A stretch of 60,482 bases of DNA from Myxococcaceae bacterium (GTDB lineage Bacteria > Myxococcota_A > UBA9160). Under the pieces are notes generated by a model that saw only the letters and a program-made list of their open reading frames with translations, was not told the origin of the DNA and ran no database searches. The stretch is taken from positions 1-60,482 of the forward strand of contig CAJPFO010000164.1 in the NCBI GenBank assembly GCA_905339255.1, written 5' to 3'. The position numbers and the translations under genes were made by a program. Below are positions 49,329 to 57,948 of the stretch, in pieces (the stretch's first letter is position 1; every line of letters begins with the position of its first letter).

Positions 49329-50360
49329 ATGACGTCGTCGACCTCGAAGCCGCGGCGCTACTGGGGCTTCGTCAACCCGATGCCCGCGCCGCTGCTCGGA
49401 ATGATCGCGAAGCAGGCCGAGGCGCAGGGGCTCGTGGGCCTCTTCGCTCCGCAGGTCTACGGGCCGCCTTTCGTTCCGCTCGCTGCGGCGGCGATGGTGA
49501 CCGAGCGGATCCAGCTCGCGACCGGGATTGCGATCGCAGCGGCGCGGAGCCCCTTCGAGACGGCGATGGCCGCGCTCGACCTCGACCGGATCTCGGGGGG
49601 CCGCTTCGTGCTCGGCCTCGGAGCGAGCGTACTCTCATGGACGCGCGACATCTTCGGGGCTCCCGAGCACAAGCCGCTCGCGCATCTCCGCGAGACCGTG
49701 GCGGCCGTCCGACACATCGTTCGCGGCGCGCATCGGGGTCTCGAGCCCTTCGAAGGCCAGTATTTCCGTGCGGGCTTCCGCGAGCTGCAGGGCACCGCAC
49801 CCCCGGTGCGGGAAGAGATCCCGATCTGGATCGCCGCGCTGCGCGGGCCCATGGTGCGGCTCGCGGCGGAGATCGCGCAGGGCGTGATGGGGCATCCGAT
49901 GTGGTCGATCGACTGGGCCGTCGAGAAGATCCAGCCCGATCTCCGAGCCGGACTCGCGAAGGCCAAGAGAAAGCGCGAGGACATCGACCTGAACCTCTGG
50001 CTCTGGGTGGCGATCCACGACGACGAGGCCACGGCGATCGAGGATGCGCGGGCGACGATCGCGTTCTATGCGGGGGTCGAGCAGTACGAGTCGTTCTTCG
50101 AGGCGCACGGCTTCGGAGCCGAGGCGCGACGGCTGCAGGCCGCCGTCAAGAGCAAGCAGGCGCTCGCATCGGGCCGACTCGTCCCCGACGAGATGGTGAA
50201 GGCCTTCGTGCTCTGCGGGAAACCCGATGCGGTTCGCGAGCGGATCGAGCGCGCATGGACGGTCGCCGATTCGATGTGTCTCGTGCCTCCGGCCTACGGG
50301 ATGACTCCCGAGAAGTTGCTCTTCTACGGGCAGGGGATCGCGAAGACGTTCTACGCGTAG
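49329..50360 (+). CDS. LLM-class flavin/F420-dependent oxidoreductase
   Basis: 343 residues, luciferase-like TIM-barrel. Family features: N-terminal RRYWGFVNPMPAPLL, ERIQLATGIAIAAARSPFETAMAALDLDRISGGRFVLGLG (about residues 60-100) and GKPDAVRERIERAW near the C-terminus. Members use F420 or FMN; the RSPFETA and GRFxLGLG pattern favours the F420 methylene-tetrahydromethanopterin reductase-like branch common in Actinobacteria and some deltaproteobacterial lineages. GGGAGGG lies before the ATG. Probably cotranscribed with alpha-5. Substrate unknown. Confidence 0.85.
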   Translation: MTSSTSKPRRYWGFVNPMPAPLLGMIAKQAEAQGLVGLFAPQVYGPPFVPLAAAAMVTERIQLATGIAIAAARSPFETAMAALDLDRISGGRFVLGLGASVLSWTRDIFGAPEHKPLAHLRETVAAVRHIVRGAHRGLEPFEGQYFRAGFRELQGTAPPVREEIPIWIAALRGPMVRLAAEIAQGVMGHPMWSIDWAVEKIQPDLRAGLAKAKRKREDIDLNLWLWVAIHDDEATAIEDARATIAFYAGVEQYESFFEAHGFGAEARRLQAAVKSKQALASGRLVPDEMVKAFVLCGKPDAVRERIERAWTVADSMCLVPPAYGMTPEKLLFYGQGIAKTFYA

Positions 50361-50484
50361 CTCCGCGGGGCGGCGGTCGGCGACGCACGCGCACGGGCGC
50401 GCGCGGGTGGGCGCGCGCTGCGATCCGCATGCCGCATCATGCCGCGCTGCGTCGAAGCCGGTGGTGGCGGCGGCCCCCCTCGCG

Positions 50485-50500
50485 TATGATGCGGCACATA
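50485..50500 (+). promoter_or_regulatory. Degenerate Crp/Fnr-type operator TATGAT-GCGG-CACATA over the regulator's start codon
   Basis: Half-site symmetry is retained (ATGAT and CACAT, N4 spacer) with two departures. It includes the ATG of the Crp/Fnr gene at 50486, so binding would block that gene. No -10 at the class II distance, consistent with a repression site. Confidence 0.5.
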
Positions 50501-51199
50501 GGGGCGTGTGCATTGGCTGTCTCCTCTGGGCATGAAGCCAGGCTCGAAGAGACCGAGTTCTTCCGCTCGCTCGCGCCGCCTTGGCTCGAGCAGGTGCGCT
50601 CGCAGGTTCGCGAGCGCTGGTACCCGGCACGGAAGGTGCTCTTCCGCGAAGGTGAAGCGGGGGAGTTCCTGTGGGCCGTTCGCGTGGGAGAGGTGCGCAT
50701 CATCCGCACCACGCGCGACGGGCGCGTGATGGCGCTCGAGACGATCCGCCCCGGGCAGATCTTCGGCGTCGTCGCCGCGATGGAGGGCAACGCCTATCCC
50801 GTCACCGCGGAAACCGCCGTCGAGAGTTGCGTCTGGCGCCTCCCCCGCGTGGCGCTGCTGAGCCTGATCCGGAACGATCCGCAGCTCACCCGGGTCGTCC
50901 TCCAGATCGTTTCCCAGCGGCTGCGGGGAGCGCATACACGACTCCGTTCGCTCGCATACGACCCGGCCGATGCGAGGCTCGCGCAGGCGTTGCTGCGAAG
51001 CGCCGCGGGCGACGAGGCGCACGTCACACGTCGGGAACTCGCCGAGGCGGCGGGAACCACGATCGAAACCGCGATCCGCGTGCTGCGGCGCTTCGAGCAA
51101 GCGGGCTTCGTCAAGGGCGAGGTGCACCACGTCCATATCCTCGACCGTGACCGCCTGCGCCAGGTGGCTCACGAGGAGCCCGAGGAGCCCGTCCGCTGA
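50486..51199 (+). CDS. Crp/Fnr family transcriptional regulator (DNR-like), candidate master regulator
   Basis: About 237 residues from ATG 50486 (another ATG at 50489; TTG 50513 is also possible). Cyclic-nucleotide-type beta barrel about residues 30-140 (EFLWAVRVGEVRIIRTTRDG ... LETIRPGQIFG) and a C-terminal winged helix with recognition helix TTIETAIRVLRRFEQAG. The N-terminal cysteine quartet of FNR is absent, and the Arg-Ser cAMP phosphate contact of CRP is replaced by YPVTA, so neither oxygen-sensing Fe-S nor cAMP is expected; heme/NO or redox sensing is possible. FNR has V-E-T-I-S-R here; this has I-E-T-A-I-R. Likely binds TATGAC-N4-GTCATA. Confidence 0.85.
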   Translation: MMRHIGACALAVSSGHEARLEETEFFRSLAPPWLEQVRSQVRERWYPARKVLFREGEAGEFLWAVRVGEVRIIRTTRDGRVMALETIRPGQIFGVVAAMEGNAYPVTAETAVESCVWRLPRVALLSLIRNDPQLTRVVLQIVSQRLRGAHTRLRSLAYDPADARLAQALLRSAAGDEAHVTRRELAEAAGTTIETAIRVLRRFEQAGFVKGEVHHVHILDRDRLRQVAHEEPEEPVR

Positions 51200-51208
51200 T
51201 CGCACGCC

Positions 51209-51251
51209 TATGACTCCGGTCATATGGAGCGTGCGCCGCCGACCGTAGCCT
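51209..51251 (+). promoter_or_regulatory. Perfect Crp/Fnr-type operator TATGAC-TCCG-GTCATA with -10 TAGCCT
   Basis: Palindrome at 51209-51224; TAGCCT at 51246-51251 begins 29.5 bp from the centre, inside CCGTAGCCT. Identical architecture to the promoter of the alpha gene at 26298. Serves the alpha gene at 51281. Confidence 0.8.
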
Positions 51252-51280
51252 CTGCGTGGGGCGCCCACGGGAGGTAGCGG

Positions 51281-54127
51281 ATGGTCGGCCTGACGCGACG
51301 CCAGTTCATCCGGGGAGCGGCGGCGACGGCGGGGCTCGCCCTCGGCCTCCAGAATCTCTCGTGTTTCGAGTCGTCGGAGTCTTCACCGGGTTCGGCCGCA
51401 GCCCCCGCTCCGTACGAGGATTGGCGCGACATCTACCGGCGGCGTTGGACGTGGGATCGCGTCGTGCGGGGCACGCACACCAACGTGAACTGTGTCTCGT
51501 CGTGCGCGTGGAACCTCTACGTTCGCGAAGGCATCGTCTGGCGAGAGGAGCAGTCGGCACCCTACGCGGCCTCGAACGACACGGTTCCCGATTTCAATCC
51601 GCGCGGTTGTAACAAGGGAGCGTGCGCGAGCGAGATGCTCACGAGCGACTCGCGGGTGCGTTACCCGCTCCGTCGAGTCGGAGCGCGCGGCGAGGGGCGT
51701 TGGAAGCGGATCTCCTGGGACGAGGCACTCGGCGAGATCGCGCGCGAGGTCGTGACCGTGCTCTCCGAGCGCGGTGGCGAGGGCGGCATCCTCGAACTCG
51801 GCCCGAACGTCGACTTCGCGGGGAACACCGCGGCCGTCCTGCGCTTCTTCCGGCAGATCGGAGTCCCCATCACCGACTCGATGGCGCAGATCGGCGACCT
51901 CGCCGTCGGCGGGACGATCACGCTCGGAACGCCGCACACGGACGGGACCTCGGACGACTGGTTCCGCTCGGACTACCTCGTGCTCTGGGCGTTCAACCCT
52001 TCGGCGACCCGCATCCCCGATGCCCACTACCTGAACGAGGCGCGCTACCGGGGCGCGCGGATCGTCTCGATCAACCCCGATTACAACCAGAGCTCGATGC
52101 ACACCGACCTCTGGCTCTCACCGCGCCCCGGCACCGATGCCGCCCTCGCGCTCGCCGCGTGCCAGGTGGTGATCGCCGAGAACCTCCTCGCGGCCGACTA
52201 CGTTCGCGAGCAGACCGATCTCCCCTTCCTCGTCCGCGACGACGACGGCCGCTTCCTCCGCGAGTCGGACGTCGTCGACGGAGGAAGCCCCGATCGCTTC
52301 GCGGTCTGGGACGAAGCCGAGGATGAACTCGTCTGGGCGCCGGGAAGCACCGGAAGCGACGAGAAGACGCTGCGTTTCGAAGATGGCGTCCGTCCGTCCC
52401 TCGAAGCCTCGAAGGCGATCGAGCTCGCTTCGGGCGAGAGCGTCGGCGTCTCGACGGTCTTCTCGCGACTTCGCGCGAAGCTCGATCGCGAGAATACGCC
52501 CGAGCAGGCGGCGGCCGTGACGGGCGTTTCGGCGCAGACGATCCGCCGCTTCGCCCGGGATTTCGCGACCGCTCGCGCAGCGCTCATCCTCTCGCAGTGG
52601 GGAAGCTGCAAGAACTACCACAGCGATCTCGTGCAACGCTCGCAGATCCTGCTCGCCTCGCTCACGGGCAACCTCGGTCGGATCGGAGGCGGCTGGAGGT
52701 CGGGGGCCTTCGTCGCGCTCGACGGGCTCGGGCTCGTCGCGATGCAGGACGAGCTCGACCTCCCGCATCTCGCGCTCACGGCCGCGCGAGCGAAGCTCGA
52801 CCCGCATGCGGTTCGGGAGCAGTTCGAGTCGATGTACGTACCGAGCACGCTCTTCCACGCGGTCCACGGCGGGCTCGGGCCGAACGAGCTCTCGGCGGCC
52901 TGGTCGGATCCGCTGCTCGAGCAGGGCGCGGCACCGTATCTGCGCGAGGCGCTCGAGAAGAGGCACTTCCCGATCTCGCCGCCCGTGGATTCACCGCCTC
53001 CCGATCTGATCTTCTCGATCTTCGGCAACGTGCTCCGCCACAGCCGATCGGGAAACCGGATCCGCGACTCGCTCTTCACGACGGCCCGGCTCATCGTCGA
53101 CGTGAACTTCCGCATGAGTACGACGGGGCTCCACTCCGACATCATCCTGCCCGCCGCGGGCTGGTACGAGAAGATCGGCATCAAGTACATCGCCGCCTTC
53201 GTTCCCTACATCACGCTGGCCGACAAGGCGATCGATCCCGCCGGAGAATCGAAGCCCGAGTGGGAGATCTTCGCGCTTCTCTCCGAGCGCATCGCCGCCG
53301 AGGCGAAGGCGCGCGGGGTCTCGGCGGTGAAGGGCTTCCGCGGCGAGGATTGCGACATCGAGAACCTCGGACGTCGCTTCACCGACGACGGGCGCTTCGG
53401 TCCGGGCGCGCAAGAAGACGTCCTGCGTTTCATTCTGAGCGTGTCGAGCGCCGCGAAGGGAATCGAGCTCGAGGACCTTCGTCGCGACGGCGGAGCGATC
53501 CGTCTCTCGGGCCTCGGACCCGAAGGCGGAACGGCCGGGATCTTCTCCGAATACTCGAAAGACGAGCCGGTCGTTCCGCTCCGGGACTTCGTCGAGAAGA
53601 AGCATCCCTACCCGACGCTCACCGGACGCCAGCAGTTCTACATCGACCACCCCTGGTTCCTGCGGCTCGGCGAGGCGCTGCCGACGCACAAGGAGCCCCC
53701 CGCGGCGGGCGGCATGCATCCGCTCACGCTCACGGGCGGCCACACGCGCTGGAGCATCCATGCGATGTGGCGCGACACGCCGAGCATGCTGCGCCTGCAG
53801 CGGGGCGAGCCGGTGGTCTACCTGAACGCCGACGATGCGCGCGCCCGGTCGATCGCGGACAACGATCTCGTGCGGGTTCGCAACGACGTCTCGGCCTTCG
53901 TGGCGCGGGCAAAGCCGACGGGAGCAATCCGACCCGGACAGGTCCACATTTTCCATGCCTGGGAGTCGTACCAGTTCCGCGGCGGGAACACGCACCAGTA
54001 CGTGGCGCCGAGCCCTCTCAAGGTGACCCAGCTCGTCGGAGACTACGGCCACCTGCGCTGGGGCTACGCCCACTACGAGCCCAACCAGACGGACCGCGAC
54101 ACGCGTGTCGAGGTCGAGCGGGTCTAG
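51281..54127 (+). CDS. Molybdopterin oxidoreductase catalytic subunit, Tat-exported, orphan (alpha-6)
   Basis: 948 residues. Twin-arginine signal TRRQFIRG (residues 5-12), with Cys28 at LGLQNLSC as in the copy at 23461. FS0: His66, Cys71, Cys75, Cys110. The third conserved block has GCNKGAC rather than GCQKGAC. Mo-ligand region QIGDLAVGGTITLG retains Asp. LTGGHTRWSIHAMWRD and QPN-x-DRDTRVEVERV-like C-terminus (NQTDRDTRVEVERV) are present. ATG at 51281 with GGGAGG upstream. No beta, gamma or chaperone adjoining; the Crp/Fnr gene lies just upstream. With alpha-3 it makes a pair of stand-alone exported catalytic subunits. Confidence 0.88.
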   Translation: MVGLTRRQFIRGAAATAGLALGLQNLSCFESSESSPGSAAAPAPYEDWRDIYRRRWTWDRVVRGTHTNVNCVSSCAWNLYVREGIVWREEQSAPYAASNDTVPDFNPRGCNKGACASEMLTSDSRVRYPLRRVGARGEGRWKRISWDEALGEIAREVVTVLSERGGEGGILELGPNVDFAGNTAAVLRFFRQIGVPITDSMAQIGDLAVGGTITLGTPHTDGTSDDWFRSDYLVLWAFNPSATRIPDAHYLNEARYRGARIVSINPDYNQSSMHTDLWLSPRPGTDAALALAACQVVIAENLLAADYVREQTDLPFLVRDDDGRFLRESDVVDGGSPDRFAVWDEAEDELVWAPGSTGSDEKTLRFEDGVRPSLEASKAIELASGESVGVSTVFSRLRAKLDRENTPEQAAAVTGVSAQTIRRFARDFATARAALILSQWGSCKNYHSDLVQRSQILLASLTGNLGRIGGGWRSGAFVALDGLGLVAMQDELDLPHLALTAARAKLDPHAVREQFESMYVPSTLFHAVHGGLGPNELSAAWSDPLLEQGAAPYLREALEKRHFPISPPVDSPPPDLIFSIFGNVLRHSRSGNRIRDSLFTTARLIVDVNFRMSTTGLHSDIILPAAGWYEKIGIKYIAAFVPYITLADKAIDPAGESKPEWEIFALLSERIAAEAKARGVSAVKGFRGEDCDIENLGRRFTDDGRFGPGAQEDVLRFILSVSSAAKGIELEDLRRDGGAIRLSGLGPEGGTAGIFSEYSKDEPVVPLRDFVEKKHPYPTLTGRQQFYIDHPWFLRLGEALPTHKEPPAAGGMHPLTLTGGHTRWSIHAMWRDTPSMLRLQRGEPVVYLNADDARARSIADNDLVRVRNDVSAFVARAKPTGAIRPGQVHIFHAWESYQFRGGNTHQYVAPSPLKVTQLVGDYGHLRWGYAHYEPNQTDRDTRVEVERV

Positions 54128-54340
54128 CGCCGCTTCGATCTCCCGGTCTCTCGCGCCCGAGGCGCCCCGGGGCTGCGGGCCTGCGCGCGCGAAGCGCGGG
54201 AACGAGATCGGGCTGCGTTTTCCTGACACATCGCCTCGCAGGCGGCCACCTCCTCCATGCAACGCTCGTCGACGGCCGCGGCGCTCGCCGCAGGCCCGGA
54301 ACCGATGGTTCGCGCGCCGAGGTGCGCGAGGAGGATGTGG

Positions 54341-54982
54341 ATGTTGCGATGGCGCTGGCTCATGTGGATCGGCTCGCTCGCGGTCGGCCTCACGGGAGCG
54401 CCCGCGGGCGCGACCCAGGTGACGCTCGAGAGTGACGTCTCGCCGTCGTCGATCGGGCTCGGATCGGAGTTCACGGTCACGATCGGCCTCGACGACGTCT
54501 CGGAGATCCGCGCGTATACGCTCGACGTGGTCTGGTCGGGAGCGGCGGTCGAGCTCGTCTCCGCGGCACAGCTCGCCTGCGGTCAGGCGGTCCCCGGCAC
54601 CTGTTCGTCGCTTCCCTTCACCGTCGATCCGATGTCCGCGCCGCCTGCGCCGAACTCGGCACGTGCCGGCGTGCTGATCGTCCCGCCGACGACGCTCTTT
54701 CTCGACGGGCGCACCAACGATCCGGCTCCCGATCCCCGCAGCGGCCTCTTCTCGTTGACCTTCCGGGCGCTCGCGCTCGGCTCGGGATCGATCACGGCCG
54801 GCCTTCTCGACGAGCGGGTCGACGGGGTGATCGGCCTCGAGGACTTCGTCGCGCTCGACCCGGAGTCGACGACGCTCGGCTTCGAGGTGGTTCCCGAGCC
54901 GGGAACGGCCACGCTGCTCTGCGCCGGAGCGCTCGGCCTCGGCCTGCTCCGCCGCCGGGGAATCGGGTCCCGTACCCGCTGA
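54341..54982 (+). CDS. PEP-CTERM exported protein with cohesin-like domain
   Basis: 213 residues. N-terminal signal (LRWRWLMWIGSLAVGLTGAPAGA), then a beta-sandwich resembling cohesin (SDVSPSSIGLGSEFTVTIGLDDV, LFSLTFRALALGSGSITAGLLDE), and a C-terminal sorting tag VPEPG followed by a helix (TATLLCAGALGLGLL) and RRR. PEP-CTERM tags are processed by exosortase and are found with exopolysaccharide export. I use the ATG at 54341, which has GGAGG six bases before it; a longer frame begins at 54257. The 213-bp gap before it holds no gene I trust. A dockerin-bearing partner follows at 55048. Confidence 0.85.
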   Translation: MLRWRWLMWIGSLAVGLTGAPAGATQVTLESDVSPSSIGLGSEFTVTIGLDDVSEIRAYTLDVVWSGAAVELVSAAQLACGQAVPGTCSSLPFTVDPMSAPPAPNSARAGVLIVPPTTLFLDGRTNDPAPDPRSGLFSLTFRALALGSGSITAGLLDERVDGVIGLEDFVALDPESTTLGFEVVPEPGTATLLCAGALGLGLLRRRGIGSRTR

Positions 54983-55047
54983 TTCTTTCACGCAGGCCTG
55001 CTCGCATCGCGTAGAGTGGCCGAAACCCACGCCCGGAGCCCATTCCC

Positions 55048-57003
55048 ATGAAGCGACTGCAGCTCGGATCCCGTCTTGGCCTCGCCCCCGCTCTCGCAGG
55101 GTTGCTCTTGATTCTCGTCTCGTCGCAGGCCTCGGCCTTCCCGGGAATCCTCGGCGCGTGGAAGACGCGCTACGGCGCGGTTTCGACCGCGGGAGATACG
55201 GCGGGTTGCCAGCTCTGCCACAGCCAGCCGACCGGGGGCGGTTCGTGGAACGCGTACGGTTGGGACCTCGTCCTTGCCCGGGAGGATCTCGGCTGCGACG
55301 CGGACTCGAGCGGAAGCGTTTCGAACGATGAGGCCTTCGCCTGCATCGAGCTGCTCCATTCCGACGCCGATCCCGCCGGAATCGAGAACGGCACCGAGAT
55401 CGGCCTCTCGAGCCAGCCCGGTTGGACGATCGGTGCGAACAACGTGATCTACTCGCTCACGGGAACGAGCACCGGCCAGCTTCCGCCGTCGAATATCGGA
55501 GCCATCGACCCCGACCGTGACGCCGACGGGATCCTCGACCCCGTCGACAACTGCCTCGAGGACGCCAACGGGCCGCTCGCGGGGCCGAACGATCAGCTCG
55601 ACGCCGATGGCGACGGTATCGGGAACGTCTGCGATGCCGATCTCAACCAGGACCGCTTCGTCGGGATCCCGGACTTCGGGATCATGCTTCCGTGCTACCT
55701 GAAGTCGGTCGGCCCGGGCCGGGGCCCCGCTGCGGATCCCGAGTGCCGCGAGTCCGACATGGACGGGAGCGGTCTCGTCGACTTCCAGGACTTCCTCTAC
55801 TTCCTCTTCGCCTACAACGCACCGCCCGGCCCGATCGGGAAGAAGGACGCCCGAACGCTCTACGTCTGGCCCGGACAGTCGATCCAGGCGGCAATCGACC
55901 GTGCGCCGGAGTACACGAAGATCTACGTCCGTCCCGCTACCTACAAGGAAGGCGCGACCGAGACCAACGGTCTCAGCATCACGAAGAACGGCATCAAGCT
56001 GATCGGAATGTCGTCGGGAGACGATCGCGTGATCGTCCAGAAGGCACAGGACCAGCGAAACGGCATGGTGATCGTGCCCTCGATCGTGACGGACTGCATG
56101 AGCTGCCACTCGAGCATGGCTCCGCCCTTCGAGCTCCTCCCGGGCGTCGAGCCGGGGCTTCCCGACCCGCATCCGCTGCTCTTCGACATCGAGGTCTCCG
56201 GGCTCACCATCGACGGCTTCCGGAACAACGGCCTGTTCACCGAGCGTGTCGACGGCTTCAAGATCGTCGACGTGGTCTCGATCAACAACAAGAACTACGG
56301 GATCTTCCCGACCCTGTCGCGCAACGGCCTGATCAAGGACAGCTACGCGAGCGATTCCGACGACAGCGGAATCTGGGTCGAGACGTCGGTGAACGTCCGC
56401 GTCGAGAACAACCTCGTCGAGAACAACGTGAACGGATTCGAGGTCTCGAACAGCGACGACATCGTTCTCGCGAACAACGTCGCACGCTACAACACCGTCG
56501 GCGCCGCGATCCTGCTGCTTCCCGACATCTTCGACGACCGCCCCGGAGCGAAGCGCATCCATCTCCGCGACAACCACTTCCTCGAGAACAACAAGGCCAA
56601 TACGGCACGGCCCGGATCGATCCTGGCGTCGGTTCCGTCCGGAGTCGGGATCCTCTACCTCGGAGTCGACGACTCCGAAGTCGCCCGCAACCGGATCGAG
56701 GGAAACAATGCGGCCGGTCTCGCGATCGTCGACTACTGCTTCGCGGTGGGCGGGAGCGACTTCGCCTGCGACGTCGATCCGACCGTGACGCCGGAGTTCC
56801 TCCTCGACTCGTTCGCAACGAACATCAGTTCGATCGACAACGTGCTCGACGGCAACGGGCTCCTGCCGGACCCGTCGCATCCGTTCGCGTTCGTCGCGTC
56901 GGACATCGCGCTCCTGTCCTTCTCGCCCGACCACTGCTTCCGCGGAAACGTCTACTCGACGCTCTTCCAGCTCCTGACGGGTACGGTCAATACCTGTCCC
57001 TAG
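55048..57003 (+). CDS. Secreted parallel beta-helix protein with two c-heme sites and dockerin/TSP3-like calcium repeats
   Basis: 651 residues. Signal peptide residues 1-30 (LAGLLLILVSSQASA). Heme c site CQLCH near residue 55 within a small cytochrome-like domain; calcium-type repeats DPDRDADGILDPVDNC, DADGDGIGNVCDADLNQD and DMDGSGLVDFQDF (residues about 152-250), which together resemble thrombospondin type 3 and dockerin repeats; then a second CMSCH near 350 and a right-handed beta-helix (NosD-like SGIWVETSVNVRVENN, GFEVSNSDDIVLANN) to about 600. The neighbouring cohesin-like PEP-CTERM protein could be its docking partner. A hairpin terminator follows. Confidence 0.8.
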   Translation: MKRLQLGSRLGLAPALAGLLLILVSSQASAFPGILGAWKTRYGAVSTAGDTAGCQLCHSQPTGGGSWNAYGWDLVLAREDLGCDADSSGSVSNDEAFACIELLHSDADPAGIENGTEIGLSSQPGWTIGANNVIYSLTGTSTGQLPPSNIGAIDPDRDADGILDPVDNCLEDANGPLAGPNDQLDADGDGIGNVCDADLNQDRFVGIPDFGIMLPCYLKSVGPGRGPAADPECRESDMDGSGLVDFQDFLYFLFAYNAPPGPIGKKDARTLYVWPGQSIQAAIDRAPEYTKIYVRPATYKEGATETNGLSITKNGIKLIGMSSGDDRVIVQKAQDQRNGMVIVPSIVTDCMSCHSSMAPPFELLPGVEPGLPDPHPLLFDIEVSGLTIDGFRNNGLFTERVDGFKIVDVVSINNKNYGIFPTLSRNGLIKDSYASDSDDSGIWVETSVNVRVENNLVENNVNGFEVSNSDDIVLANNVARYNTVGAAILLLPDIFDDRPGAKRIHLRDNHFLENNKANTARPGSILASVPSGVGILYLGVDDSEVARNRIEGNNAAGLAIVDYCFAVGGSDFACDVDPTVTPEFLLDSFATNISSIDNVLDGNGLLPDPSHPFAFVASDIALLSFSPDHCFRGNVYSTLFQLLTGTVNTCP

Positions 57004-57011
57004 GGAGATCG

Positions 57012-57033
57012 CGACCCGAGCCGTCTCGGGTCG
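57012..57033. terminator. Bidirectional hairpin between beta-helix gene and radical SAM gene
   Basis: Perfect 9-bp stem CGACCCGAG (57012-57020) and CTCGGGTCG (57025-57033), four-base loop CCGT, between convergent genes. No T-tract. Confidence 0.7.
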
Positions 57034-57051
57034 GTCTCCCAGGGAGGCGGT

Positions 57052-57948
57052 TCACTTCGCGGCGCGTGTGCCTTCGGCGCGCGCCGCGAGGTGGAAGACC
57101 ACCCACGCGCCGCAGCGATCGCAGTCGACGTCGTTGCCGTAGCAGCAGAACGGCGTCGTGAAGTGATCACCCTCGAGGTAGAGCGGGAGGATGAGCGCTC
57201 GCGCCGGGCAGGCGGCGGTGACGCGCTCGGCCTCGCCGGGGAGCAGGAGCTCGAGGCTCCGGCGCGAATTGCGGACGAAGCCGTCGTGGCGCTCCCGGAG
57301 CCGCATCACCTCGGCGACGGCGGCGACGCGCTCGTCGTTGTCGGTCCAGGCGTCGGGGCCATGATCGCCCGCACGCGGAACGTAGAACGAGAAGGTCATC
57401 CAGCCGACCCCGGCCGCACGGACCGCTTCGACGAGTTCCTCGAGCCGCGTCTGGTTCCGCTTCGTCACGACCGCCTGTACCTGGACGCTCGACGAGAAGG
57501 CGGCCGGTCGACGCTCGAGGTTCCGCAGCACGCGGCGGAAGGTGCCGCGGCCGCGAATCGCATCGTTCAGGTCCTCGGGACCGTCGAGACTCACGACGTA
57601 GAGGATCTCGGGCCCGAGGTCGAGGAGCGGGAGCGTTCCGTTCGTCGTGATCGTGTTGCGAGCGAAAAGGCGCGTGCCACGACGCAGGAGGTCGGGCTTG
57701 AGCAGCGGCTCTCCCCCCATCCAGAGCATCGAGACGATGCCGTGACGGTCGCGGAGCGCGCGGAGCGTATCGAGGATCTCGTCGTCCGAGAGTTCGTCGG
57801 CGAGTTTCGCGGGGGCCTGGTTCGGGTTCGCCTCGCGGAAGACGAAGCAGTGCCGGCACGAGAGGTTGCAGTGGTTCGTCACGTTCACGATCGCGGCCGG
57901 GTAGCGCGCGTCGTCGCGGTAGGGCGCGTGCAGCCGGGCGCGGATCAC
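57052..57948 (-). CDS. Radical SAM protein with C-terminal cysteine cluster
   Basis: 298 residues. Cluster motif CNLSCRHC (about residues 27-34), MLWMGGEPLLKPDLL and TITTNGT; C-terminal FCCYGNDVDCDRCGAW resembles a SPASM/twitch auxiliary cluster. GTG start at 57948 overlaps the transporter stop in GTGA, so it is the second gene of that pair. Substrate unknown; coupling to a transporter suggests modification of an imported compound or of the transporter's small-molecule ligand. No precursor peptide is visible. Confidence 0.78.
   Translation of the reverse strand: MIRARLHAPYRDDARYPAAIVNVTNHCNLSCRHCFVFREANPNQAPAKLADELSDDEILDTLRALRDRHGIVSMLWMGGEPLLKPDLLRRGTRLFARNTITTNGTLPLLDLGPEILYVVSLDGPEDLNDAIRGRGTFRRVLRNLERRPAAFSSSVQVQAVVTKRNQTRLEELVEAVRAAGVGWMTFSFYVPRAGDHGPDAWTDNDERVAAVAEVMRLRERHDGFVRNSRRSLELLLPGEAERVTAACPARALILPLYLEGDHFTTPFCCYGNDVDCDRCGAWVVFHLAARAEGTRAAK

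Noticed and set aside
54124-54480. 118-codon minus-strand frame with several cysteines overlapping the PEP-CTERM gene
   Set aside because: Antisense to a well supported gene, Arg/Ala/Ser-rich tail typical of spurious GC-rich frames, no ribosome site.
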